Source of the DNA: Diacronema lutheri
Taxonomy: Eukaryota; Haptophyta; Pavlovophyceae; Pavlovales; Pavlovaceae
Length of the DNA: 64,000 bases
Direction of reading: 5' to 3'
Assembly (NCBI GenBank): GCA_019448385.1
Contig: JAGTXO010000003.1
Location: forward strand, 1,426,001 to 1,490,000
A model generated the notes under the pieces. It was not told where the DNA came from, did not search any database, and saw only the letters and a program-made list of their open reading frames with translations. Made by a program: the position numbers and the translations under genes. Below are positions 16,901 through 26,060 of the stretch, one piece after another (the stretch's first letter is position 1; every line of letters starts with the position of its first letter).

Positions 16901-18719
16901 CGCTTCCGCGCGCCTCACGCGCGGCGCACGCGCTCGGCACCGCGCGCACCGCGCCTCGAGCGCCGCATTGTCCGCGTCGTTCCCGCCCCCGCCGCCCAGC
17001 CCGCCGCCGACGCCTCCGCGCGCTGCTGCCTCCTCGAGCTGCCGGCGCAGTTCCTCGACTTGCGCCTTGAGCGCGCCCACCTCGGTCATCTGCGTGTTCT
17101 TTCGCGCCTTCAGTTGGATCGATTTGGCGCGCTCGGCATACCTGCAACGCGCGGCGCGGCGCGGTGTGGCGCGGCTCAAATCAACTCAAATCGGCTCGAA
17201 TCGGCTGGCGCTCGGCGTGCGCGCGCGGCGCGTGCGGCTCGCCGCGCGCACTGCAACGTGTTGAGCGTCTCGTCAAAGTTGTACGCGGCGGGCGAGAGCG
17301 CCGCGAGCATCACCGTAACAGAGTTACCGCCGAGTGATTCCTGTAACACGCGCGTCAGCTTTGAATTGCGGTACGGGATGAAGATCTGCGCGCGCGCGTG
17401 GGCAGCGGCGCGAGGCGCGTACGCAGCGCGCGCGGCGCGTGTGTTGGCGACCTTTGCGCGCGGTGCTGCGCGCCGCATGCGGGCGGCAACGGCTGGGCGC
17501 GGGCTGCAGTCTTGCGTTGCCGCGCCCGGCCGCCGGCCGCCGCCGGCCACCGCCCCGCGCGCGCCTTCTTCTTCGGATTCTTGCACTGCTCGGCGAGGGC
17601 GTTGATCACGTTGCCAAGCGCTGAGAGGCTCTTGTTGATGTTCGCCCCCTCCTTGAGCTTGTCGCCGACCGCGCCCGTCTTGGCCTGCCGCTCGGAGCCG
17701 GCGAGATCGACGAGGTTGATGGTCGCGCGCGTGTCCTTCTGCTGGCCAGCGATCACCTCCTTCTGGAGGAGGCGGATGATGAAGATGGAGTGCGAGCGCG
17801 ATGACGTGGCGTTCATGTTGGTCGCCGCGACTGCGCGCATCTCGTTGCCCTGGTCCATGAGCCCCTGGATCTTCTCGGCGGAATCGACGGCGAGCTCCTG
17901 CAGGCCGGCGACGTACACGCCGAGCGTCGGGTGCTCGTGGATGTCGAGGTGCGTCGTCTTCCTGTCCTTGGACGTGCCCTTCTTCATCGATGGGTCGAGC
18001 AGGTCGTAGAGCACCTGCGCCACGCGGCGAGCGCGCGCGGCGGCGGGAGAGGGCGGCGAGCGCGCGCCACGCGCGTGAGCCGGCCGAACTGTGCGCGGCT
18101 TGATGGGAGCGCCGTGACATCCACGGCTGCAGCTGCCCGCGCCGCGTGCGCGCACGAGCGCCACCGCCGCCATGCGCGCGCGCGGCCGCACCTCGTTGTA
18201 AATCTCCATGAAGGAGCACGTGACGAGGAACTTTCGCTCGGGCTCGGCGGCGGAGATGGCGGCGATCTGGTCAAACATGTCGTTGTTCATCTGCGGGATG
18301 ATCCCGCGCTTGTCCGACGTGCCTGTCATCGAGAAGGACTTGCCCGAGCCCGTCTGGCCGTAGGCGAAGATGGTGCCGTTCCATCCCTGGAAGGCCTTGG
18401 TCAGGATCGGCGCGCCGAGGTTCTCGTAGACGGCGAGCTGCTCCGTGTCGTCGCCGTACGAGTAGTCGAAGGAGAACTGGTACTTTTTGCCCTCCTCGTC
18501 CGGCTTCGAGATGGCGCAAAAGCCGTCGGACCCGACCTCGATGCAATTGGCCTCACCCTGCGAGATCTCTCGCGCGTTCTGCGGCCGCACGCGCACAGCG
18601 ACCATCACGCTCGACGGAGGCGCGCCGCCCTTTTCGAGCGCGGCGGAGGCCATCACCGCGGTCCCCGCCGCCTTAAGCGATATGTGCGCCTCGCCGTCCT
18701 GGCTCTCGCCATCCGCCAT
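10990..18719 (-). CDS. Kinesin motor protein with giant coiled-coil and alanine-rich repeat tail (five exons)
   Basis: Exons on the minus strand: 18719-18192, 18014-17565, 17385-17252, 17141-16950, and 16724 to about 10990. The motor domain shows [13 protein letters not shown] (P-loop, GSGKS as in kinesin-3), [12 protein letters not shown] (switch I), LVDLAGSER (switch II) and [19 protein letters not shown]. Splices are placed by motor continuity ([46 protein letters not shown]). Exon 5 encodes coiled coil, then an alanine-rich array (about nt 14700-12000) with two IQ-like patches ([28 protein letters not shown]), then coiled coil again to QAQIDYL. About 2350 residues. The true stop is unclear: the frame runs on antisense to the neighbouring gene as far as 10181, which looks like a shadow. 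The ATG at 18719 follows upstream GTG triplets that I do not take as starts. Confidence 0.85.
16725..16949 (-). other. Kinesin intron 4 with a 19-base homopolymer
   Basis: A GTGCGC...CGCAG intron of 225 nt. On the coding strand a run of 19 C (16765-16783) followed by CTC repeats replaces the usual polypyrimidine tract just before the 3' splice site. The length is a multiple of three and contains no in-frame stop. Confidence 0.75.
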
Positions 18720-18842
18720 GCTGGCCCCGCGCAGCTGCGCAGTGGCTACCACGGAGCGCTCCTTGGTGCCTACTAACCGCCGCTGGTCGCAATGTGCCCT
18801 CAGGGTAACGGCGGCGTAACTACGAGGCCCGCAAAAGTGAGT

Positions 18843-21800
18843 CTAGAGCACGACCTCGTCTTGAGCGGCGAGCTCGCGCGCGCACTCGTCTAGCGCCAAC
18901 TCGCACGCCTCAAGCCGCACGTGCGCGCCGTCGACGAGCGACGCAAACGACGGGCAGAGCACGTCCGCGCCGAGCGCCTCGTACGTGTTGAGGCCGTGTG
19001 CCTCGGGCGCGCCCCCTCGTCCGCCGCCGCCATCGTCGCCAGCGTCTTCGTCGGCGAGCGCCTCGGCGAGTGCGGCGAGCTGCGCAAGCGCGACGCCCGA
19101 TTCGAACGCCGAGCTCAGCACGAGCCGCGCGCCGCTCGTGCGCGCGCGCGCTCGCAGCGCAGCGCACGCGCCGAGGCCGCCGACGAGCGACGGTTTCACG
19201 ATATACGCCGCGAGGCCACACTGCGCGTCCGCGCGTGCAAGGAGGGCGAGGGCGAGCTGCGCGGCGGGCGCGAGTCCGGAGCCCGGCCGCGCAGGCTCGG
19301 CTGCCGCGAGCGCGTCGAGCGCCTCAACGCCGCTGTCGCCACCGCCTCGAGCGTGCGCCGAGCCGCCGAGCGCGTCGGAGAGGCTCTCGTCGAGGGCGAA
19401 GCGCAGCCCGGTGCGCGCGTAGAGCTCGGGCAGCTCGGCGGGGTTGACGAGCAGCTCCTCGGCGTACTCGACGCACTCGAGCGAGCCGTCACGCCCGAGC
19501 GCGCGTGCAAAATCGACCGCCTGCTCCAGCGTCCACTGACGATTCCCATCAAGACGCAGCCATGTGCCACCTCCGTGCAGCGCGCGCGCCGCCTCGCCAA
19601 CGCGCGCTGCCTCGTCGGCCGGGGTGCCGCGCCCCACCTTGAGCTTGAATGTCCGGAAGCCGCGCAGCCAGAGCGAGCGCACGTGCTCGCCGAGGCCGCC
19701 GCCCGCCTCCGCGCCACCGCCGGCGTCCGCACCGCCCGTGCGCGCGCCGGCCGGCGAGGCGGGCACCAGGGGCACGGCGGGAGGCGGGCCTTGGAGCACG
19801 AGCGCGTTGAGCGACACATGCGAACGATACCGCGTCGGCGCGTCGCGCGCGCCGCCACCGCAGCCGCGCGCGCCCAGCGCGGCCGACGCTGCGCCGTGGG
19901 CGCGAGGCACGCGCGGCCGCGCGCCATGTGACACAAAGGCGCGGAGCGCGGCGACGAGCGCGAGGGCGCGGCGGTGGTGCGCACGCGCGCTCAGCGCGTC
20001 GTGCGCGCAGAGGAGCTGCACCGCCGCGAGCTGCAGCGCGAAGCGCGCCGAGGGCGGCAGCGCAGCTGCGACGCGCGAGCTGGCGTCGAGCGGCCAGGCG
20101 TGCAGCTCGATGTTGCTCGCGCCTGCGCGCGGCCACGCGATGGGCCGAGGCGTGGGCGCGCCGAGCAGCTCGGACACGGCGAGCGCAAGCGCGCGCTCGA
20201 CCTCTTCCGCGCTCTCGCCGTGGAAGCCGGGCAGCGGGCTCGCCTCGCCCACGCCGTGACTGCTGCGCGCGCCCGACGCGTTCGACGCGGCTGCTCCGCG
20301 CGCGCCGCGCGCCGTGAGGACCACCAGGACGACGTGGCGGGAGCTGAGCGGCCCGCCTCGCGCAAGCGCGAGCGGCGTGCGCAGCGCGAGCGCGCGCCGC
20401 TGCACGCGCGCGTCGGACAGGACGACCGGTGCGTTCGCGCCCGCCTCCTCGTGGATCGAGGGCGGGGAGGTCATGTCGTCGGCGTCACCCGCCGGCGCGG
20501 GCACGAGCCGTCGCGCGAGCTCAACGATGGCGGCCGCGACGGCGTCGGGTGCCTCCACGAGCAGCGCGTGCCCGCATCCGCCCACCGACACGACGTGCGC
20601 GCCCGCCTCGCGCCCGAGCTGCGCGCCGACCGCGGCGTAGCGCGCGTCGAGCGCGCCATGCGCGTACGCGAGTGGGATCGCGCGCCCGCCGCGCGCGAGG
20701 CCGCCCGCGCGCAGCCACGGCCAGAGGGAGGGCGTGCGGCCCGGGCTGAGCTGCGCGAGCGCGCTCGACGCGCGGCCGGGCGATGAGCCGAGCCGCCGGG
20801 ACAGCATGGCGTCAAAGCGTGGCGCGGCGCGCGCGCCCTTCGCGTCAGACGGCGGCGCGCGCTGGAGCTGCGCGCCGCCCACGTGCGCGCACAGCGCGGG
20901 CCCCCAGAGCGGCAGGCTGTACCACCCGGCGAGCGCGCCGCGCCACTCGGCCGGGCCGCACACGGCGCGCAGCCGCGCGGCATGCTGCTCGTCTCCCGCC
21001 GCGCGAGCCGCGCGTTCGGACGCGCCGTCCAGCCCCGGACTCGCGCCGAGCAACAGCATGGCGTCGAGCCGTGGCGGCGCGCGGTCGGCATCCGGCGCAT
21101 CTCCGTCGAGTGCGTGCCGCTCGCCCGCCTCCGTCGCGTCCGCCACCTCCGTCGCGTCCGTCGCCTCCGCGTCGAGCAGCGCGCGCGCGGCCGCGAGCGC
21201 GACGCGCCCGCCGAGAGAATAACCCACCAGGACGATGCGGTGGCGCGCGCACAGCCTGCGCACGAGCGCGCACACCGCGGACGCGCTCAACGCCATCGAC
21301 GGCAGCAGCCCCTCCTCCTCGCACTGCGCGCCGCCCGCGCCGGCCGCGCCGCTCGCGCCGCTCGCGCCGGCCACGCGCGCCTTCGCCGCGGCGAGCGGCG
21401 CGTCGGCGTCGCGCCGCGCGTCGCGCGCCTCGACCCACCGCCACGCGCCCGTGCGGCCGTGGCCGGGCAGCTCGACGCAGAGCACACGGTCGGCGAGCTG
21501 CGCGCCGAGGTGCACGGCGCCTGCGAGGTGCGCGAGCGTCGCATCCCAATCGCACGCGCAGCCAAACATGCCGTGCAGGCACACGAGCGCGAGGGGCCAC
21601 GCGTCGACGCCCTTTCCCTCGTCGTCCGAGCGCACCGCCGAGCCTTCGCGCGCCGCCGTCGGCGCCGGCGGCGGCGGCGGCGCGCGCAAGAGCGCGTCGC
21701 TCGCCACCCACGAGAGCGGCAGCCCGCGCACCGCGCAGCGCTCGACCGCGCGGCGCGCGGCCGAGGCGAGCCGCGCGTGCAGCGGCCTCACCTCACCCCT

Positions 21801-24800
21801 CTCCGCACAGACCTCGAGCACAGCCGCGCGGCGCGTCTCGTGCGCCGTGCGCAGCGCCCAGCCGTACGCGTCACGCAACTCGCCGACGGTTCGCGCGTGC
21901 CGGTGCGGCACGCCGTGCGCCGCGCACAGCGCGCCAAAGTGCACCGAGTGCTCCGTATCAAAAAAGGGCGTTAGGAGCTCAGGCGACGAGAGCGCGAGTG
22001 GAAGCATCGAGAAGATGCCACCGCCGCCATTGTTCACGATCACCACGACAAGCGGCGCGGGCGTGGCGCGCAGCGCGTGCAAAGACGACGCGTCGTGCAG
22101 CGCCGACATGTCGCCGACGAGCAGCGTCGTGCGCGCGCCGACGCCGCGCGCGTAGCCGGCAGCGGTTGCAATGAGCCCATCGATGCCGCTCGCACCGCGG
22201 TTTGCACCGACGCGCTGCGCGGCTGTCGCGCGCGGCGGCTTGGCGCGCGGCGCGGGCGGCGTCGTGTCGCGCGCTTCCGAGCTCATAGCCTCGCACGCCA
22301 GCACCTTGCCCGGCGCGCTGCAGCGCGCGTCAGTGCGCGCGTCGACGCCCGCGCCCGCGCCCGCGCCCGCGTCCACGTCCGCGTCCGCGCGCGCGGGGCC
22401 AAACATGTCGGCATCGCGGACGGGCATCGAGTTGCCGACGAAGAAGCCGTCGCCGGCGGGGAGCAGCTGGAGCAGCCGCCGCGCGAGCAGCGGCTCAGAG
22501 AGCGGCAGCGTCTCCTCGGGTGCGATGGCGTCGTCGCTAACGCAGCACGCTGCGTCCGAGCGCGCCGCGCCGCCGTCCGCGCCGTCGCCGGGCGCGGCCA
22601 TCTGCGCGCGCCGCTCGCTCGCCGCGCGGAGCATCTCGAGCTCGAGCTCGGACTCCACCTCGGCGCACAGCCGCGCCACGTGCCGAAGCGGAGACGGCCT
22701 CACGCCCGCCGCCCTCGCGCCGCCCTCCGCCGCGAGCGCACCGTCGAGGATCCGCACTACGTCCAACGCGGACGCGCTCACGCGCAGCGTGAGCGTGTGG
22801 TCCGGGTCGTAGCGCGCGCAGCCGGGCGCGACGAGGGCGTGCGCGCGCGCGCCCGCTTCGCCGAGCAGCGCCGCCGCGCGCTTGGAGATGATCCGCGTGC
22901 CGAACTGCACGACCACGTCCGGCGCGAGCCCGCGCGCGACAATTTCAGAATGGAGGCTTTGGTCGAGCGACCCGAGGACGAGCGAAGCGGACGCGCAGCC
23001 CAGCCGGAGGCCCGAGGTGAGGTCGGCGTAGAGCGGCCACTGCAGCCACGCCGCGAGCTGTGCGACCGCCTCGCGGTCCGCCGCGCACGGCAGCGACGCC
23101 GCGACGAGCAGGCCGCGTCGCGCGCCGCGCAGCAGCGGCACGAGCGCGAGCGCGCCTGCGGGCGCGAGCTCCGCGAGCGGACCGAGGCTGGGCGAGGCGG
23201 GCGAATGCGCCGGCACGGCGGGCGGCGCGCGCTCTGCCGACGCCGGCGACTCCACACCCACGCTACGCGCCTCGTCGACGCACCCGCGCGCGCGCGCGGC
23301 GCGCGCGCGCGGGTCGTCGGCCAGGTCGCGGTCAGCGCCGGCGAGCGCCCACTCGTGCGACGGGCTCACGCTCAGTCCAGGCGCGTGCAGCGTGAAGGGG
23401 CGGCGCGAGCGGAGCCACGCCTGAATGCGCGTGCCGCACAGGCACGCGCGCGCGTCCCACGCCACCACCGCGCGCGGCTCGAGGGGCTCGCGGAACTGCA
23501 CGTTGAGCTGAACGGGGCCGGCGGGCGAGCCGTCCAAGCCGTGCGCGCACGAGACCGACGTGCCAACGGTGGTGAGAAGCGCGCGGAGCGCGACGGCGGA
23601 GCCGTCGGGCGGTGGCAAATCCTCGCACCTCCGCACGAACCCGCCAAAGATGCGCACCTGGTCGATCGTTTGGTTGGCGCCCGCGTCGCGCAGCTCGGCG
23701 GGCCGGTCGGCGGAGATGACAACGAGCGGCAGCCGCTCGGCGCTCGCCTCGACGATGGCCGGCAGCAGGTTGGCGACGGCCGTGCCCGACGTGACGACGA
23801 CGGCCGCGGCGCGGCCGCACGCGCGCGCGTACCCGACCGCATAAAAGCCGGCGCCGCGCTCATCGTGCAGCACGACCGTCTGCACGCCCGCGTGCGCGGC
23901 GGCGGCGGCGGTGACGGGCGTCGATCGCGAGCCCGGGCAGATGACCACGTGCCGCACGCCATGCCGCGCGAGCTCCTCGACGAGAGCCGCGCCATGCAGC
24001 GCGTTGGGCGAGGGCAGCTCGCCGTACTCGAGCGCCGGCGCGAAAAGCTCACGGAAGTTGCGCATCTTGTCCGCGCACTCGTCGTACTCGCGGTCCGCGT
24101 CCGAGCCGAGGACGACGCCCGCGCCCGCGAACAGCAGCAGCCGCCGGCCCGGCGCGACGAGCGCCGAGCGGATCGCGACGCAGAAGTCGGCGCGTGAGCG
24201 CGAGATGTATCCAAACGGCCCCGCATACCATCCGCGGTCGCTCGGCTCGAGCTGCCCAATCAGCTCGCGCGCGCCGCCGCAAGGCTGGCCACACACGGCC
24301 GGCGTCGGGTGCAGCGCGCGCAGCATCGCGAGGGCCGACCGCACAGACCGGCGCACGTCCGCGCCGGCGCCGTCTGGCTCGGCGTCGGGCGGCGCGGGCA
24401 CGGCGCCGCCCGGCGCGCGCGGCGGACAGAGCTGGTGCTCGGGCCGCAGCTCGCCCTCGAAGGCGGCGTACAGGTGCTGCACGTGCCGCAGGCGCACGAC
24501 CTGCGCGCCGCCCGATGCCGGCGCCGACACGCGCTTGCACACCGTGCCGAGCTGCTCGCACACAAAGTGCTGCACTGACTCGTTCTCGCGCATGTCCTTG
24601 ACCGACGAGAGTAGCTCTTCTCCGAGCTGCGCGTCGCGCTGCGCGCTCTCGCCCCGCCGGCGCGTGCCCGCGATCGCCTCGGTCCGGACCGTCCGCCCAT
24701 CCGCGGCGAAAAGACGCTCGGGCGAGCAGCCGACAAACGCGCACGTCGGCGCGAGCTGCATGCAGAAGAGCGTGCCGTAGCGCGGCGGCGGCGCCGATGG

Positions 24801-25727
24801 GCACCGCGCATCAGCGCGCATTGACGCTTCGCGCAGCTGCGCGCCCGCCACCGCCGCCGTCGGGCCGCCGGGCTGCGACTCCGCCGCGTCCAAGAAGCGC
24901 GCGAGGACCGCGATCGGGTCGGCGTCGTCCGAGAGCGTGCACACGGTCCGGCGCGCGAGGACAACCTTGGACGCGTCGGCGGCGTCGATGGCGGCGAGGA
25001 CGCGCGCGATCGCGCCGCGCCACGCCTCGCGCCCCGTCAGCTCCTCCTCCGACTCGAGGTAGGGCAGGTGCGGCACGTTTGGCTGCGCGGATGGCACCGA
25101 CCGGTGAAGAGCATGGAGCGCCGAGCAGCGTGCGCGCTCCCAGCTCGCCTCGGATGCGGCGTCCCAGCGGAGGTGCGCGGCGAGGTACGTGCGCCCGGCG
25201 TGGCGCTGCAGCTCGACGGCGGGCAGCACGAAGCGGTATCCGCCGTACGCCGCCCAGTCTGCGTCCGCGCCTCGCCCGCCGTCGAATCGGCCGCCGCCGA
25301 CCAGCCGCATCCGGTCGTGCCACGCGTCTACGGGCGGCCAGCCGGACGCGTCGGCGTCGAGATGGCCATCGCCACGCACGCTCACACATTCGCCGACGCC
25401 CGCGACGCACACGCCGCGGCTCCTGTCGCGGAAGTAGACGCGTGGGTAGCCGGGTTGCAGCTGCAGCCAGAAGAGCGGCTCGCACGGCGCGTCGTCGAGC
25501 TCCACCTCCACGCGCAGATAGCCGAGCGCGCGCGCGGCGCGCGGCGGCGCACCGAGATCTGCGAGCGCGTCGTGCAGCAGCCGGTGCGCGCGCCAGAGCG
25601 GCGGCGGCGGGCCGTCGACGACAGGCACGCACGGCGCGTCGTCGTGCATCGCCGACGACGCCATCGTCGTCCGAATTGTGGCGTAATTTACTGCCCTGCT
25701 GCTGATGACTGGCGAAGCTTCTCCCAT
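18843..25727 (-). CDS. PHYLLO: PHYLLO: fused isochorismate synthase-MenD-MenH-MenC of phylloquinone synthesis
   Basis: One intronless frame, 2294 residues from the ATG at 25727 (another at 25664). Four enzymes follow one another. MenF (to about nt 24020) keeps its chorismate-binding core: KVVLARRTV, AIAGTRRRG, LHPTPAVCGQP, DRGWYAGPFGYI, FAGAGVVLGSD. MenD (about 24020-21700), the ThDP-dependent SEPHCHC synthase, has CPGSRSTPV, SADRPAELRDAGANQTIDQ and NRGASGIDGLIATAAG. MenH (about 21605-20480), an alpha/beta hydrolase, has VCLHGMFG, GYSLGGR and CGHALLVEAP. MenC (about 20420-18850), o-succinylbenzoate synthase of the enolase fold, has FKLKVGRG, RLDGNRQW, ALDESLSDA and YIVKPSLVGG. Together they take chorismate to o-succinylbenzoate for vitamin K1. 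Plastid location is expected, but no clear presequence is seen, so the true start may lie further upstream. Confidence 0.93.
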   Translation of the reverse strand: MGEASPVISSRAVNYATIRTTMASSAMHDDAPCVPVVDGPPPPLWRAHRLLHDALADLGAPPRAARALGYLRVEVELDDAPCEPLFWLQLQPGYPRVYFRDRSRGVCVAGVGECVSVRGDGHLDADASGWPPVDAWHDRMRLVGGGRFDGGRGADADWAAYGGYRFVLPAVELQRHAGRTYLAAHLRWDAASEASWERARCSALHALHRSVPSAQPNVPHLPYLESEEELTGREAWRGAIARVLAAIDAADASKVVLARRTVCTLSDDADPIAVLARFLDAAESQPGGPTAAVAGAQLREASMRADARCPSAPPPRYGTLFCMQLAPTCAFVGCSPERLFAADGRTVRTEAIAGTRRRGESAQRDAQLGEELLSSVKDMRENESVQHFVCEQLGTVCKRVSAPASGGAQVVRLRHVQHLYAAFEGELRPEHQLCPPRAPGGAVPAPPDAEPDGAGADVRRSVRSALAMLRALHPTPAVCGQPCGGARELIGQLEPSDRGWYAGPFGYISRSRADFCVAIRSALVAPGRRLLLFAGAGVVLGSDADREYDECADKMRNFRELFAPALEYGELPSPNALHGAALVEELARHGVRHVVICPGSRSTPVTAAAAAHAGVQTVVLHDERGAGFYAVGYARACGRAAAVVVTSGTAVANLLPAIVEASAERLPLVVISADRPAELRDAGANQTIDQVRIFGGFVRRCEDLPPPDGSAVALRALLTTVGTSVSCAHGLDGSPAGPVQLNVQFREPLEPRAVVAWDARACLCGTRIQAWLRSRRPFTLHAPGLSVSPSHEWALAGADRDLADDPRARAARARGCVDEARSVGVESPASAERAPPAVPAHSPASPSLGPLAELAPAGALALVPLLRGARRGLLVAASLPCAADREAVAQLAAWLQWPLYADLTSGLRLGCASASLVLGSLDQSLHSEIVARGLAPDVVVQFGTRIISKRAAALLGEAGARAHALVAPGCARYDPDHTLTLRVSASALDVVRILDGALAAEGGARAAGVRPSPLRHVARLCAEVESELELEMLRAASERRAQMAAPGDGADGGAARSDAACCVSDDAIAPEETLPLSEPLLARRLLQLLPAGDGFFVGNSMPVRDADMFGPARADADVDAGAGAGAGVDARTDARCSAPGKVLACEAMSSEARDTTPPAPRAKPPRATAAQRVGANRGASGIDGLIATAAGYARGVGARTTLLVGDMSALHDASSLHALRATPAPLVVVIVNNGGGGIFSMLPLALSSPELLTPFFDTEHSVHFGALCAAHGVPHRHARTVGELRDAYGWALRTAHETRRAAVLEVCAERGEVRPLHARLASAARRAVERCAVRGLPLSWVASDALLRAPPPPPAPTAAREGSAVRSDDEGKGVDAWPLALVCLHGMFGCACDWDATLAHLAGAVHLGAQLADRVLCVELPGHGRTGAWRWVEARDARRDADAPLAAAKARVAGASGASGAAGAGGAQCEEEGLLPSMALSASAVCALVRRLCARHRIVLVGYSLGGRVALAAARALLDAEATDATEVADATEAGERHALDGDAPDADRAPPRLDAMLLLGASPGLDGASERAARAAGDEQHAARLRAVCGPAEWRGALAGWYSLPLWGPALCAHVGGAQLQRAPPSDAKGARAAPRFDAMLSRRLGSSPGRASSALAQLSPGRTPSLWPWLRAGGLARGGRAIPLAYAHGALDARYAAVGAQLGREAGAHVVSVGGCGHALLVEAPDAVAAAIVELARRLVPAPAGDADDMTSPPSIHEEAGANAPVVLSDARVQRRALALRTPLALARGGPLSSRHVVLVVLTARGARGAAASNASGARSSHGVGEASPLPGFHGESAEEVERALALAVSELLGAPTPRPIAWPRAGASNIELHAWPLDASSRVAAALPPSARFALQLAAVQLLCAHDALSARAHHRRALALVAALRAFVSHGARPRVPRAHGAASAALGARGCGGGARDAPTRYRSHVSLNALVLQGPPPAVPLVPASPAGARTGGADAGGGAEAGGGLGEHVRSLWLRGFRTFKLKVGRGTPADEAARVGEAARALHGGGTWLRLDGNRQWTLEQAVDFARALGRDGSLECVEYAEELLVNPAELPELYARTGLRFALDESLSDALGGSAHARGGGDSGVEALDALAAAEPARPGSGLAPAAQLALALLARADAQCGLAAYIVKPSLVGGLGACAALRARARTSGARLVLSSAFESGVALAQLAALAEALADEDAGDDGGGGRGGAPEAHGLNTYEALGADVLCPSFASLVDGAHVRLEACELALDECARELAAQDEVVL

Positions 25728-26060
25728 CTGGTAGTGTGCGAGCGTGCGAACTACGAGTCGACTGGGGCAGTCTCTGAGGGCATGCGCAGTGCGCGGCTTG
25801 CACCCCCATGATGGCGTGCGGCTATCCCTGTCACCTTCGGCCGTCGCGGCGCCCGCCGCGCTCTGCAAGCGTTGCTGCGCCGACGGGAGGTGATGCGGTG
25901 GAGTGCTCTGTGCTGATGGCTGTGCTGAGTGTGGTCTGGAATTGAGGTCCGGGCGATGGGCGCGCGTACGGCGCAGACGCCGCCGCAGGCGAGAGCGTCG
26001 CGCGCGCGCCGCCACGCGCGGGCTAGCGCGCGCGCGCGCAGGGATGCGCCACGCGCGTCG
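25728..26060. other. Intergenic region between PHYLLO and the VDE-like gene
   Basis: A 333-bp gap between same-strand genes. It should hold the PHYLLO promoter and the 3' UTR of the VDE-like gene. The PHYLLO frame is open through it to 26015, with a basic, arginine-rich translation that could hide an N-terminal targeting exon. No RNA gene or repeat was seen. Confidence 0.5.

Noticed and set aside
22077-24197. 706-residue open frame on the + strand
   Set aside because: Antisense to the MenD part of PHYLLO, whose catalytic motifs are on the other strand.
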